From: Plasmodium coatneyi
Lineage: Eukaryota > Apicomplexa > Aconoidasida > Haemosporida > Plasmodiidae
Direction: 5' to 3'
NCBI RefSeq assembly: GCF_001680005.1
Contig: NC_033569.1
Span: 1,922,001-1,986,000 of the forward strand
DNA length: 64,000 nt
The notes under the pieces were generated by a model. The model saw nothing but the letters and a program-made list of their open reading frames with translations. It was not told the origin of the DNA and made no database searches. The translations under genes and the position numbers were made by a program. Shown here one piece after another: positions 21,914 to 31,985 of this stretch (its first letter is position 1; every line of letters begins with the position of its first letter).

Positions 21914-23135
21914 GTTTTGGATACTGCATTTTTGTGTATCTGGGGGGGGTTCAGTATGGGGCGCATCCAGTCGACGCTTAGTTAGCGTTTTCCGCGTTAT
22001 CTGCTTGATTCGATTTGTCTGCTTTATTCTTTTTGGTCACAATTTCACCACTGTGTGTTACTCCCTTTTCGCTTTTTTTATTAAAACATCATGTACCGAC
22101 TACGACCTCGCCCGCTAAGACAGTATGATGATCTATTGCCTTTCCCCTTTCAGCGTCGCTGCCCCCTCATTTGGTAGTTCTCCTCCTTTTGCCTCTTCTT
22201 CGTAACACATGCCGTGCTGCAATTATGAGAATCTCACAGCGTGGATAAGCCGACCGATGTAAGGGCCCCCCTCGATGCTTGTGTGCGCTTATGAATATAC
22301 CTACACAGTATGTAACCTACACAAATGTGCAGTTAACCCGTTTCAATAAACTGTTTACATAGGGAGGGGGAAAAAAAAAGGAAAGCAACTGTTACATGAA
22401 ACCAAAAAGAGAATTAAAGGTTAACATTTTAATGCGCTGCGCAAAAAAATGCACAAAAGGGAACAATCAAATATTCGAATAGTATGAAAAAAAAAACGTC
22501 ATATGTGGTTAATTTTTATGGCACATTTTGGATAACATATTTCTGTGAATCCGAGCTTATAAATGTTGTAAAAAATTGCAAAAGCTGAAAAAGCGTAAAT
22601 TGTACACCTCCAAAAGGAGAGAAAAAAAAAAAAAAAACGGCGCTTTCGAAGTGGGCATCATACATATCGCAGCATATGCCTGATTTTTTTTTTTTTTTTT
22701 AATTTTATTTCCCGTAACTGTAGTACGAAGGGAAGAAAATGGTTTCTGAATTTATTTTCCTTTTCTCCTATTCGAATTAAACCACTGCGACTTTTCCGAT
22801 GAGACTATTCCATTTCTCTATTTTGTTCCCTATTGGTGTATAAACCTGCTGCCGAATTTTTTAATTACTCTTTGAAGTTCCATCTGCGGTACCATTTGAA
22901 ACACCACTGGATGTAACTTTTAATCACTCCCCCCTAAACAATTGCCGCAATTTTGTACAGACTATTTTGGCAATCCAGCTGGACAGTGTGCCTCATGAAA
23001 GCTAAACATATGCATCACATGCGTCACATGGACCACCTGTACAGCTGAAGAAGCGTCAACAAAAAGTGTTCCATTATACATATGTGCACAACTTGTGAAC
23101 AGCTTTCACAAATTAAATGACGGAGGACGGGGAAA
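21914..23135. other. Divergent intergenic region, 1.2 kb
   Basis: Probable shared promoter of the ABM-like gene (-) and the mitochondrial ferredoxin gene (+). It includes short A-runs at 22370, 22485 and 22623 and a T-run at 22684-22700. No exon or RNA gene seen. Confidence 0.5.
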
Positions 23136-24222
23136 ATGATTACAAGTAAGGGGCAGGGAAAAAAAAAGAGGGAAAGACAAACCTGTTCACAGTTATGTGC
23201 GCAAGCGTGTGCACAGATGAAATTTCCTCTTGCCCTATTGGACATATGTACGTAAGCGCTTCTACACACGCATCTACTTGCAACACAAACGAGACGCGTG
23301 TCTGTCCTCACCCATTCGCAGAGTTTAGCTTTCTCAGTAGAAACGATACATTCAAAAGGGCTCTATTGAACAAGATAAAAAATAAGTGCATTTATTTTAA
23401 TTATATTAGAGCGTTCACGACCGAGAGTCCCGAAGAAATGTAAGTTCTCCTACGGAAGCACATAAGTGGGCTAACATACATAAGCCCGCATACTCCGCGT
23501 GAACACCACTGTGCTATTTTGTATTACGTAGGAGCCCCTTTCAACTAAGCGTTCATTTTTTTTTTTTTCCCTTGCAAGTGACGTGACATTTGTAAATCAG
23601 GACAATTATGAAAAGACCGTTAAAGCAAAAGTAGGAGATAGCATATTAAAAGTTGCCCATGAAAATAGCATAAACATAGAAGGTACACCCAGCAGGGAAA
23701 AGCATCACTTGTTAGTTTTATCACTTGTCGGTTAATTAGTGAGAATACGTATCTTGTACAAATTAATCCAAGTTGGCATTTTCACATCCAATTTTCTTCC
23801 TTTTTTGTGTAGGGGCGTGTGACGGTTTCTGTGCGTGTTCCACTTGCCACGTGATAATTGACGAAAAATATTACGACCTTTTGCCGGAAGCACTTGACAA
23901 TGAACTTGACATGCTAGAGCTGGCCCCATGCATTACCGAAACGTAAGGAGGACGGAGCGTGTGCAGGCGTAGGCCAAGTCATTTGCCAGCCGTTTTACAA
24001 CACCCCGTTTTGCCTGGCTGAGGGGGTAACGCCCAAAGGATGCCCCCATGCTTAACCCAGCTGGTTTTTACACTACGACATATTGAGAAACCTTTTCCCA
24101 TTTGCAGTTCCAGACTAGGATGCCAAGTGAAACTCAAAAAGGAGCTAGACGGAATGAAGATAAAGTTGCCCCCCATGACGAGAAATTTTTATGTAGACGG
24201 TTATGTCCCCACGCCGCATTAA
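23136..24222 (+). CDS. Mitochondrial adrenodoxin-type [2Fe-2S] ferredoxin (five exons)
   Basis: Exons 23136-23145, 23322-23439, 23579-23682, 23813-23942 and 24108-24222 encode 158 residues. Exon 1 supplies only 10 coding bases. Residues 1-43 are a basic, Phe/Asn-rich mitochondrial presequence ending near 'RAFTTESPEE'. The ferredoxin core follows: 'DVTFVNQDNYEKTVKAKVGD', then the cluster-binding C-x5-C-x2-C in 'GACDGFCACSTCHV' and the fourth Cys in 'SRLGCQVKL', then 'LPPMTRNFYVDG', which is characteristic of vertebrate-type adrenodoxin/Yah1. It delivers electrons, with ferredoxin reductase, to Fe-S cluster assembly on ISCU. It is distinct from the plant-type apicoplast ferredoxin. An extra Cys lies inside the first loop (D-G-F-C-A-C), as well as the four expected ligands. 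Confidence 0.93.
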
Positions 24223-24533
24223 TTTTTTTTTTTTTTTTTAATGTTTTAAAAAATAATTATCTCATTTGTTTTTTTGTTAGACTCATTTGTAAAGGCAGCA
24301 CGCGTGACTATGCAGATGTGCATTAATATGCCCGCATAGATACACATATGCGTGTGTAAACAATTTTTTTTTTTTTTTTTTTTTTGTGAATCCTTCGCCG
24401 TTTAGCCTTCATTTTGCCATTCATGTGAAAAAACACAAAATAAACAAAACAAACAGAAAGAAAAAAAGCAAAAAAAACTGAACAAACGTATCTGCATTGT
24501 TTAAAAATATGCAGAATATGGCTGAGTTATGCA
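24223..24533. other. Convergent spacer
   Basis: Between the ferredoxin stop and the next minus-strand gene. It has T-runs at about 24222-24239 and 24365-24385. Nothing else seen. Confidence 0.45.
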
Positions 24534-25064
24534 TCACCTTGGGGACTCCTTTTTTAGCTTCCTCATTTTGCGTGCATCGCATGCCAACTTCATCGTAGGT
24601 ATTTCATCAAATTGAATTTCCTTCAGTACGATGATAAAATTTTGACATGAAAATAGGTGAAGTGGAAAAGGGAAAATTAATGCGATAATCGGTTAAAGAG
24701 GAAAAAGGTGTGTATTTTAAATTGTGCTGTCACAGCGATGTTGCGCATGTGCAGAAGTGTGACAAGATTATATTTGCGCTTTTCTCTATTTTTCCTATCC
24801 TGAACTGACCTCTTCTCCTGCGAAAAGCGCTTCTGTTGTTGTTCAAGCTGGTCGTGCAAAGAAGGGGAAGTCGCCATATATCCATGTGTAGGCATATGTG
24901 TATGAACAAATGTACCAACATACAGTGTACACGTAGGCAAAAATGGCTATACGCGCGTAACCCCCAATGATTACATCACGTATTCTTGAGAAGGCCATGT
25001 CCATCTGTTCTTCGTTCGTTAGATCCCTATTTTCCGAGTCGTCTATCCGCCCCGGGGTCTTACT
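24534..25064 (-). CDS. Probable small charged protein, multi-exon, 5' exon unresolved
   Basis: Three in-phase segments read through plausible splice sites: 25064-24975 ('SKTPGRIDDSENRDL...' to 'MAFSRIRD'), 24847-24806 ('LEQQQKRFSQEKRS') and 24620-24534 ('EIQFDEIPTMKLACD...' to 'KKESPR' and stop). Together they give about 72 residues of strongly charged, helical, coiled-coil-like protein. The first exon is not certain; an ATG at 25282 ('MNTCRRPRK', donor gtccat) is one phase-compatible choice. The donor after the second segment could instead be gtcagt four bases earlier, which breaks the frame used here. Composition and continuity support a real gene, but no family is recognised. Confidence 0.4.
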
Positions 25065-25410
25065 CTGAAGGGGAATGTATCAAATATTGCGTGGAAAATC
25101 TGTGTACCAAGGAAAAGGACGCAACTGAATTTTAGAAGCAACCGCATTAAAGAATAGGAATTATTTATTCCACACATATGTTGTAGTGGCCTTCCACTCC
25201 GCTTAGCAATTGTTACGGGATATTTTTTTCTTTTCTTTTCTTTACTAGTATGGACTTTTCGAGGTCGTCTGCATGTGTTCATAAAAGAGGGTTAAAGTGA
25301 CACGAAGAATGGGCTGTTATTTCTTCCATTCAGGTGGAGCATAACGGTGTAATGATCCCACACTTATAGCACAAAAGGAATAACTAAAAAGGAGTAATCA
25401 TTTAGGAAAA
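25065..25410. other. Short region between two minus-strand genes
   Basis: Likely contains the first exon and promoter of the small charged protein and the 3' UTR of the secreted-protein gene. No separate feature can be supported. Confidence 0.4.
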
Positions 25411-25956
25411 TTAAAATGAATTATAACCATCGTCCATCCTGCTAATGATAATGTACGGAACGGGTTCACCAAAGCTGCTTTCATTTTCGTACTCCTCGTC
25501 TGGATATAAGTATGACAAATCCTCGGGATCCTTATGATTGGGGAATTTTATTTCGAGATTTAGTGATTTCTCACGCTCGTGTTCTGTAAAAACGGTGTAC
25601 CGAAAATGTGGTCACGTGTGGAAGAATGTATGATCATTTGGTCTAGTAATCTATGCAGATGCGTTTACTTAGGACTGCACGTCGGGGAATAGCCCTTCTG
25701 GGAGGAACGCATTTTTGTAAAAAGACCAACCTGACTGATGCGCATTTTTCTCATCCCGCACATCGTACAAAATGCTTTCCAGCTCCGCCAAGATAAACTT
25801 AGAATTGTCGTAAATATTTGATAATTTATCGTAGGAGCAGAAAACGCTGGAACAGTTATGAAGACCACTTCCGCCGTAGACGCCCGTCGTGAAACATTTT
25901 ATGTTTGACAGGAGGAACGAAATGGCTATCACACACGCAGGGAGTATTCTGCTCAT
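25411..25956 (-). CDS. Putative secreted protein with cleavable signal peptide (two exons, junction uncertain)
   Basis: Exon 1 starts at ATG 25956 with a clear signal peptide ('MSRILPACVIAISFLLSNIK'). It continues with a Cys-containing segment ('GLHNCSSVFCSY'), then 'NSKFILAELESILYDV' and 'SGWSFYKNAFLPEGLFPD'. The frame stops after 'VQS' (25669). An exon ending at 25411-25413 reads 'EHEREKSLNLEIKFPNHKD', then 'YLYPDEEYENESSFGEP', and ends 'MDDGYNSF'; it follows an acceptor at 25584. The obvious donor/acceptor pairs do not keep frame: GAC|gtgcag is phase 0, while the first acceptor needs phase 1. A second AG eight bases further in restores phase 0. The protein may therefore end at 'VQS' or join to the acidic exon. 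No family recognised; a secreted or vacuolar role is inferred from the leader. Confidence 0.55.
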
Positions 25957-26845
25957 TTTGACATCAACACGGGGTGTGATCGAAATGCACAGTTTGTTTG
26001 GAACAGGGTGGGTCGAGTCAGCACATGCGCTAAGGTAGGTACATAAATGGACATGCACTTACACACATAAATATGGCGCATTTATGGGGAGACACAATTT
26101 TGCGATAAGCGGAAAAAGTCAGAGGTGATAACAAAACGGTGAAGAATCAAGCCAATAGTGTAGGTGCCAACATGGGGTTAACAAAAATGGATGGAAGCAA
26201 CTGAAGATAAGTCAACTGGTAATATCAGCCACGACAGAGGGGAGATTTTCATCTGTTCAAATTTGACAATCCACGCAAAGATGAGTTACATGCAAGTTAC
26301 ACGTGCGTATTGAATATTTCCCAAAATGGGAAAATATAGAAGGCTCTAACTCTCATCATGGTAGTGGTACACATTAAGCGTCTCAACGAAATGGTTAAAT
26401 GGGTGTATCTACACGCTTGAATGGGGGAAAAAAAAAACATGCCGCCTATTTTAATTTGTGCCTTTTTTTTACCACCAACCGTTGTCCTGCAGCAGTGGTG
26501 TAACAACGCCATAGTTAAGCTGAAATGGGGGGCTAATAACATAGTATTATTATTTTACTTTTGCTTTATCAGAGTGACTCCAAAAAGGAACAATAAGTTT
26601 TTCGCTGAACACGTTTGAAATATTTTCAGGAGGCAATCAATAGCCCTATGCGTTTTTCCTCTTTTTTACAAATTGTGAGACTTGGTGGTACCCGGTCTGC
26701 AACATCGCGTGAAAATCATGAATAATGTGGGGATGGCAAAAAAGAGGAAAAAAAGAAGAAAAAGAAGGAAGACCCCCCCAAAGTTCCTGATGTGCTACTT
26801 ACTCGTTTTAATAAGGAATGATTATTCCCCATTTTGCAAGCCAAT
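25957..26845. other. Region with small unresolved exon-like segments
   Basis: Two small candidates are seen but not supported as genes. One is plus-strand 26493-26618 after a tcctgcag acceptor (hydrophobic 'NNIVLLFYFCFIRVTPK' and stop). The other is minus-strand ATG 26831 'MGNNHSLLKR' followed by a strong gtaagt donor (26801). Neither could be joined into a convincing protein. Confidence 0.35.
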
Positions 26846-27182
26846 TTAAAATTGTAAGGTATACAAATGCATGCATTTTGGAAACTTTTTTTGTTCCTTC
26901 CAGGGGGGAATACCCCATTTTTTATTTTTCGACCATTCTAGCAAAGCGGAATGCAGTTTTTTCCCAACCTGCCTAATTACTCTTTTCGCCTTTTTTAGCT
27001 GCGTCACAAAAAAAAAAATAAGTTCCACCACGAACAAGCATTTTTATCCGAACTGATGATTTATACATAGAAAAAGTGTTTCACTAAAATGTGAACGCGT
27101 GATGACATTGTATATACACGTGTTTATGTATGCCAGTTTTATGAGGCCATAATTTTTTTCTCAACATCTGCGAAATACGCAT
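26846..27182 (-). CDS. Candidate small basic protein (two exons), unknown
   Basis: Exon 27182-27120 ('MRISQMLRKKLWPHKTGIHKH', donor gtgtat) joins in phase 0 to 26998-26846 after a long T-tract acceptor (gtgacgcag). The second exon reads 'LKKAKRVIRQVGKKLHSALL', then 'EWSKNKKWGIPPWKEQ', and stops after 'LYTLQF', giving 71 residues. The composition is very basic with few acidic residues, compatible with an organellar or RNA-binding small protein. No family recognised. The acceptor is strong and the donor mediocre; the last ~15 residues may be intron read-through. Confidence 0.3.
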
Positions 27183-27400
27183 ATTTATTTTTTCCCTTTT
27201 TTGGTGTAATATTCGCGTGCTTGTTAAGAGCGTTTAGTTAGGAATCTCACAGGGGGGTTTACATTTGTGCCTTGCATGAGTGCCACAGTTTGTGAAGAGT
27301 TGGCGTAGGTGAAGCGCGTCTCGCAGCTAGCATAACCATCTCCCCTTTGAAAAATTTGTCACCATCACATACCTACCATTTTACCCCTTCCAAGTCAATA

Positions 27401-27945
27401 ATGGAAACGAAGCCAACCCCACCTAAGCAAAATGTAGCCATACAAAAGAACATCTTAGACGCAAAACTATCCAAGGATAGTCAGAACAATGAGAGAAAAA
27501 TTAAGCACAACAAGAATTCACTTATTTTGAGTAAACAGTTTTATGGAATAATTGGAGGAATTACAGTTGGAATATTAGGGATCCAAGGCACATACGGTTT
27601 TTTGCTCTTTTCCTTATTCACTGTAATAGGGACATTAATGACCTTCTCTCATATCAGAACTGACTTTAAGTCTTATTTTATGAAACCATCTGACATTTTG
27701 TGCCGTGACTTTTTTAGTGGATTGATAGTAAGCTTATATGGGAGTGCACCCCCTGTGTGGAATCCACCACCACGTTTCATTTAGTATGAACTCATTTGGG
27801 CGTACACCCTATACATTCGTGTAAACACCTGTTATTCCCCCCTTCATGCTTGCACAATCTCTCACGTGTGCATATATTTTTCCCCTCCTTTTAGTCCTTC
27901 ATATTATTCTGGACCTTATCCTACGATTTAATATACATTTTTTGA
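27401..27945 (+). CDS. EMC6: ER membrane protein complex subunit 6 (EMC6)
   Basis: Exons 27401-27727 and 27895-27945 (phase 0, gtaagc...ttttag) encode 125 residues. After a ~45-residue polar N-terminus, 'NKNSLILSKQFYGIIGGITV' and 'GILGIQGTYGFLLFSLF' match the EMC6/Rab5-interacting-protein pattern (N-x-x-[VI]-L...G-I-L-G-L-x-G-x-x-G-F). A further transmembrane stretch and the second exon, 'SFILFWTLSYDLIYIF', match the EMC6 C-terminus (L-F-W-T-[FL]-x-Y). The EMC inserts tail-anchored and multipass proteins into the ER membrane. Start: ATG 27401; the upstream in-frame sequence has no ATG. Exon 2 encodes only 16 residues but completes the last membrane helix. Confidence 0.85.
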
Positions 27946-28108
27946 AGGCGTCATTTTTTTTGAAAACCTGATACATTGATGTGCCAACGTTGTCAAGAAA
28001 TAGAGTTATAGTCCAATCGTGCCCTCCACACCAGCTTTACTACTGCCTGTAGGGTTGGTGCACCCAAACAATGTTTCTCCCTGCCTGCCCCTGCACGCCG
28101 TCAGAAGT

Positions 28109-30254
28109 ATGGACTTGGACCTAAACCTACATGAGAAATACTTCCTAAACACGATAAAAGAAAAGTTGGGAAAAAACTCTCCTAACACCGGCGTATCTAG
28201 TAAGTATGAATCCATTTTTATCAGTGGCATTTTTTGGGTCCTAAGTGGGCTCACAATAGTAAGGAAGAATAGAAAGAGCCTCGATGAGGTACTCGATAGG
28301 AAGGTAATAGACACCCTCTACTCCGTAGTAATGAAATGTTTGGAGAAAAAGAAAATTAAGCAGAAATACATTTACAAGTTAAAAAAGGAAAAGCACTTTT
28401 TATCAAATGAGGATATTGACCAAATAGTTGGTGCGTCGAAAAGTGGCCCTAGCAGTTTGTATGAGGTGGTTTGTGGCAAGGGAGAAGACAGTGGATTATC
28501 AGCCCAGTGCGAAAATGTCCCGACTAGTCATAAAAAGAAGTGCGACGAAAAGGCAGTTTTAACGGAAGAAAGAAATGCGGAACGGATAGCTACGCCAGAA
28601 TGCGCAAACCGAGTGGAAGGGGAAGAATCCAACAGAGTCGTGAAGACGACAAGTGTGTGTAAAAGGAAAAAAAAGAGATTCTATCTATGTGGATTCAGTC
28701 CATGCAGCAAAAGCAACCTATACGAGGCGAACGTAATATCCACCTTAAGCGCTATTCAAGTATTATTTTTGTTAAACAAAATAAGTGAAGAAGATATAAG
28801 CACGAAAATGATCCTGGAGATATACAATTTTGTTTACTTCCTTTTTGATGAGAAGAAAGGTTTTTACCACTTTTCACTGAGCAGTGCAAGGTTTCAATTC
28901 GATGGCGATATGCGTTTCATGTTCTGTGCCTTATCAGTTTTACATTTTTTATCCCTCCTGTTGAGGAAGCGAAATGTTCGTATTAGTTTGTATAACAATG
29001 ATGAGAGATGTGCCCACTGGATATTAACCTGCTTAAACTTGGATGGAGGTTTTTCAAACATCCCCGGGGCAGAGTCACATGCAGGCACGACGTTTTGTGC
29101 GATCAATTCTTTAAACATGCTAAGGGTCAGGGGGAGTGAAAATTACTTGTCAGATAACGGCCTCTTACGCGGGAAACTAATTAGGTATGAGCAACGTGCG
29201 AAATGCTAGTGCACTTGTGCGAATGGCAAAGTTGGGCGACGCCTGAGTGGAGCGCAACCTGTACGTTTGCACATTTATAGTGAGAGATACGCACCATTTT
29301 GTTATGCACAGCTGCCTATATTTGTATACATCCCTTCCCCCCTCAGATGGCTCTGTGATAGGTATGACAACTTGGGCATTAATGGACGTGTCGGAAAGGA
29401 CCACGATGTCTGTTACGCGTGGTGGGTTTTGGGAAGTTTAGTTGCCCTGAAAACAAATTTAACTGAACTGTTTAATGTAAACATTTTAATTACCTTCATT
29501 TTGACGTGCCAAGATAAACAGAAGGGAGGTTTTTCAAGAACGGCATTTAAAAATAATGGGGATAGAAATAAGCCCTTTAATTTTTATGAGGGGGAAAATT
29601 TATCCCACCAAGAAGCGGACCTCTTTCATAGCTTCTTCGCCCTATGTGCTCTCTCACTTATATATCACAATTTTTGTCATTATAAAAAGAAGCACCGAAA
29701 GAAATTTCAGCTGCTCGGTGGGGATGTAATTCCACAGGAGTTAGAGTGTACCCTCTCCCAGATGGTAAACGTACATGTGTCCTTCGCGATGCCCATTCGT
29801 ATGACAGTTTGTGCACCGTTACCGTAGTGCATTGCGTGTGCCGTGGATAAGTGAAAAAAAGAAAAATGTTAACTTTTGTTCATTACATGGAGCTGCAAAC
29901 TTGTGTGTGCCTTTCCGTTTGGCATACCGTGCCCCACAACTTTTCGCTCACATGGTATTCTAAAATTTGTTATTTGATGTCGCTTCGGATCCGCGTCAAG
30001 CAGGTCGAACAATTGCTTAAAAGGGACGCGCCTTTCCTGAATGGGAATCCCCAAGTTAGGATTCACCAGGTTCGCGCTAAAAAAATGGGCGACCAATATG
30101 TGCATTCTGACATGTACATGCATGTTTGTGTGCACTTTTGTCCACGTTTTAAGGCATAGTTTTTTGTTCTTCCCTCGAATAATTGTTCACCCGCAAGTCT
30201 CTACCACTACGTCGACCTGCGGAAAACATGCCATATATTTCCACCACAAGGTAG
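28109..30254 (+). CDS. Geranylgeranyltransferase type I beta subunit
   Basis: Exons 28109-29184, 29347-29764 and 30198-30254 encode about 516 residues. N-terminal helices ('HEKYFLNTIKEKL', 'IFWVLSGLTIV') and prenyltransferase alpha-alpha-barrel repeats are visible: 'HWILTCLNLDGGFSNIPG', 'AGTTFCAINSLNML', 'WLCDRYDNLGINGR', 'FILTCQDKQKGGFSR'. Zinc ligands can be placed: Asp and Cys in 'KDHDVCYAWWVLG' and His in 'ADLFHSFFALCALS'. The G-R-x-x-K-x-x-D-x-C block is closer to GGTase-I than to farnesyltransferase beta. The enzyme prenylates CaaL proteins such as Rho/Rab-like GTPases. A charged insert of roughly 120 residues (about 110-230) interrupts the barrel. The third exon ('SLPLRRPAENMPYISTTR') is the least certain part. 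Confidence 0.82.
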
Positions 30255-30578
30255 AAAAAAAATTTATCACTTAAGAGGATGGAGTAAATAAAAGGAATGT
30301 TAAAATTGACCTGGGAAATGGGACCTAAAAATGTATGCTCAACTGCACATGCCCTAACCGACAGTTTAAAAAACACACTCTCCTAATTTAAGACGACATG
30401 TAGGGTACTATAACGAGCAAAATGTATTCCACTGCGCGGAACTGGCCAAGTAACAACCCCCTTGCAAAGTCCGGTGTGCCAATTATTTTTGTTAACCATC
30501 CCGTTTGGTAACATTTTCCCATTCATTCGTTCCGGCGCTTACTCCACCAGTTTTCCTCGCCCCCACAATTGATTAATT
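30255..30578. other. Short tandem-gene spacer
   Basis: Between the GGTase-I beta stop and the SET gene ATG, both plus strand. AT-rich without long homopolymers; nothing else supported. Confidence 0.45.
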
Positions 30579-31427
30579 ATGACATTTATAAGGCATCCCC
30601 CGGCTGCAAAGGTGGTTGAACTGATGACCAGAAGAAGGTTTCACAATTATTTCGCAAAAGATACGTTAAGACAAATTTTAAAAAATGAACAAATCAATTT
30701 TAACGATCTTCACAAAAGAGTGTACGTTGGAAGTTCCCCTCTTAACGGGGTTGGTATATTCTCATTTGACGAAATAAAAAAAAATGAAATCATTGAAATA
30801 TGCCCGACGGTCAAAATGAAAAGAGAAGATATCCCAGAAAAATTGGTTAATTATTTATTCGAAAGCAAAAAAGAAAACATAAACACACAAGTAGTTCGAA
30901 TTGTCACGAAGAGGAAAGACACCATCAATTATAAGCTGCTCCCCCTGGGCTACGGAATTTTATATAATCATTCAGATCCCCCCAATGCCTTTGTTCATAT
31001 AGTGTCGCTGAGGGAAGAGAAGGAAAAAAAGTCTGACGAATCTGACAAGGATGAGAAAAATGTTCAAAAAAATTTTTGCCTTTTTTTTTCAAATATGTGT
31101 GTGTTGTAACGGCGAATGGATATCCCCCCATTGCTCAGCCGTCCACACATTATATCGTATAAGATACTCTATCCTGTTTTATTTGCCTTTTTTACACGTC
31201 GTGCTGTTGTGCCATACCATCCGTCGTGAAATGTGCCCATTATTTAACCCCCCCTGGCCCCTTTCTTCACCCCGCAGGAGACAATAACGTCCGACCAAAT
31301 AATGATATTCCGCGCACAAAGGGATATCCAAAAGAACGAGGAAATTTTCATTTCGTATGGGCACTCGTGGTGGAAGGTAATCTGCGGGCATAATGACTCG
31401 TTCGTTGAAGAAATTCAGATAAATTAA
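30579..31427 (+). CDS. SET5: Small SET-domain protein (SET5-like; exon junction uncertain)
   Basis: Exon 1 starts at ATG 30579 and contains SET elements: 'VYVGSSPLNGVGIFSFDEIK', 'NEIIEICP', and the core 'PLGYGILYNHSDPPNAFV' with the N-H-S cofactor-site motif. Exon 2 (from 31278 after ccccgcag) supplies the rest: 'IMIFRAQRDIQKNEEIFISYG', then H-S-W-W, including the catalytic-region Tyr. The donor between them is unclear. Phase-0 options include gtgtcg (~31002), gttcaa (~31062) and gtgttg (~31100), differing in whether the acidic 'EEKEKKSDESDKDEK' insert is kept. The 3' end reads through to a TAA at 31425-31427, or there is a further intron at gtaatc (31377). It is a predicted lysine methyltransferase with a minimal, compact SET domain and no PHD or post-SET cysteines. 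The symbol follows remembered P. falciparum naming at this locus. Confidence 0.8.
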
Positions 31428-31985
31428 AAAGTGACATATTAACATGTATATACACACTCCACTTATATATATGTACGTATGTGTGTATACTCGGAACAAT
31501 GGAAAATCTTCTGTTTAAAAAAAACGCACAGATATGCTATTAAGTGGCATACTGTGTTCGCGACATTCGTCTGAATTAGTGATTAAAAGGAGAATTCTCG
31601 CAGGAAAAAAAAAAAAAAAAAATACAAAACAACTTTGCGAAATATGCACGTGATGTCAAAAATGAAAAATAAAAAGTGTTCCTTTGGTCCTGCACAAGTG
31701 GATGGTACTTCCATCCGTACACTCACGGATTACACGTGGAGGCGCCTTTTACGACAAAACGGAAATGAAAAAGGGGCACCGAATTTGTAACATCAAAAGG
31801 GGTGTCAATCATTCACACCAGAAATTGCGCTCGTTTTTCTTTACCACATTTTTGTGCTCCATTTTGTGCTTCATTTGTGCTTCATTTTTTACCCCCCATT
31901 TTTGAAACAGGACAGGGACTGGGCGCCCCTCCAACGGGAAGACACGATGCGGAAAATTTTTTATCCAACCAAACAAGAAAAATAA
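31428..31985. other. Convergent spacer
   Basis: Between the SET gene (+) and PIGO (-). It contains a poly-A run at 31604-31621. Open frames at 31684-31905 show no coding character. Confidence 0.5.

Noticed and set aside
26493..26618. Plus-strand exon-like segment after tcctgcag encoding a hydrophobic ~42-residue tail
   Set aside because: No phase-compatible upstream exon with good splice sites beyond a bare ATG (about 26358) or weak donors. Recorded in the regional note only.
26801..26831. Minus-strand 'MGNNHSLLKR' with strong gtaagt donor (possible N-myristoylated start)
   Set aside because: Downstream acceptors give only 10-20 further residues before stops, so no complete gene could be built.
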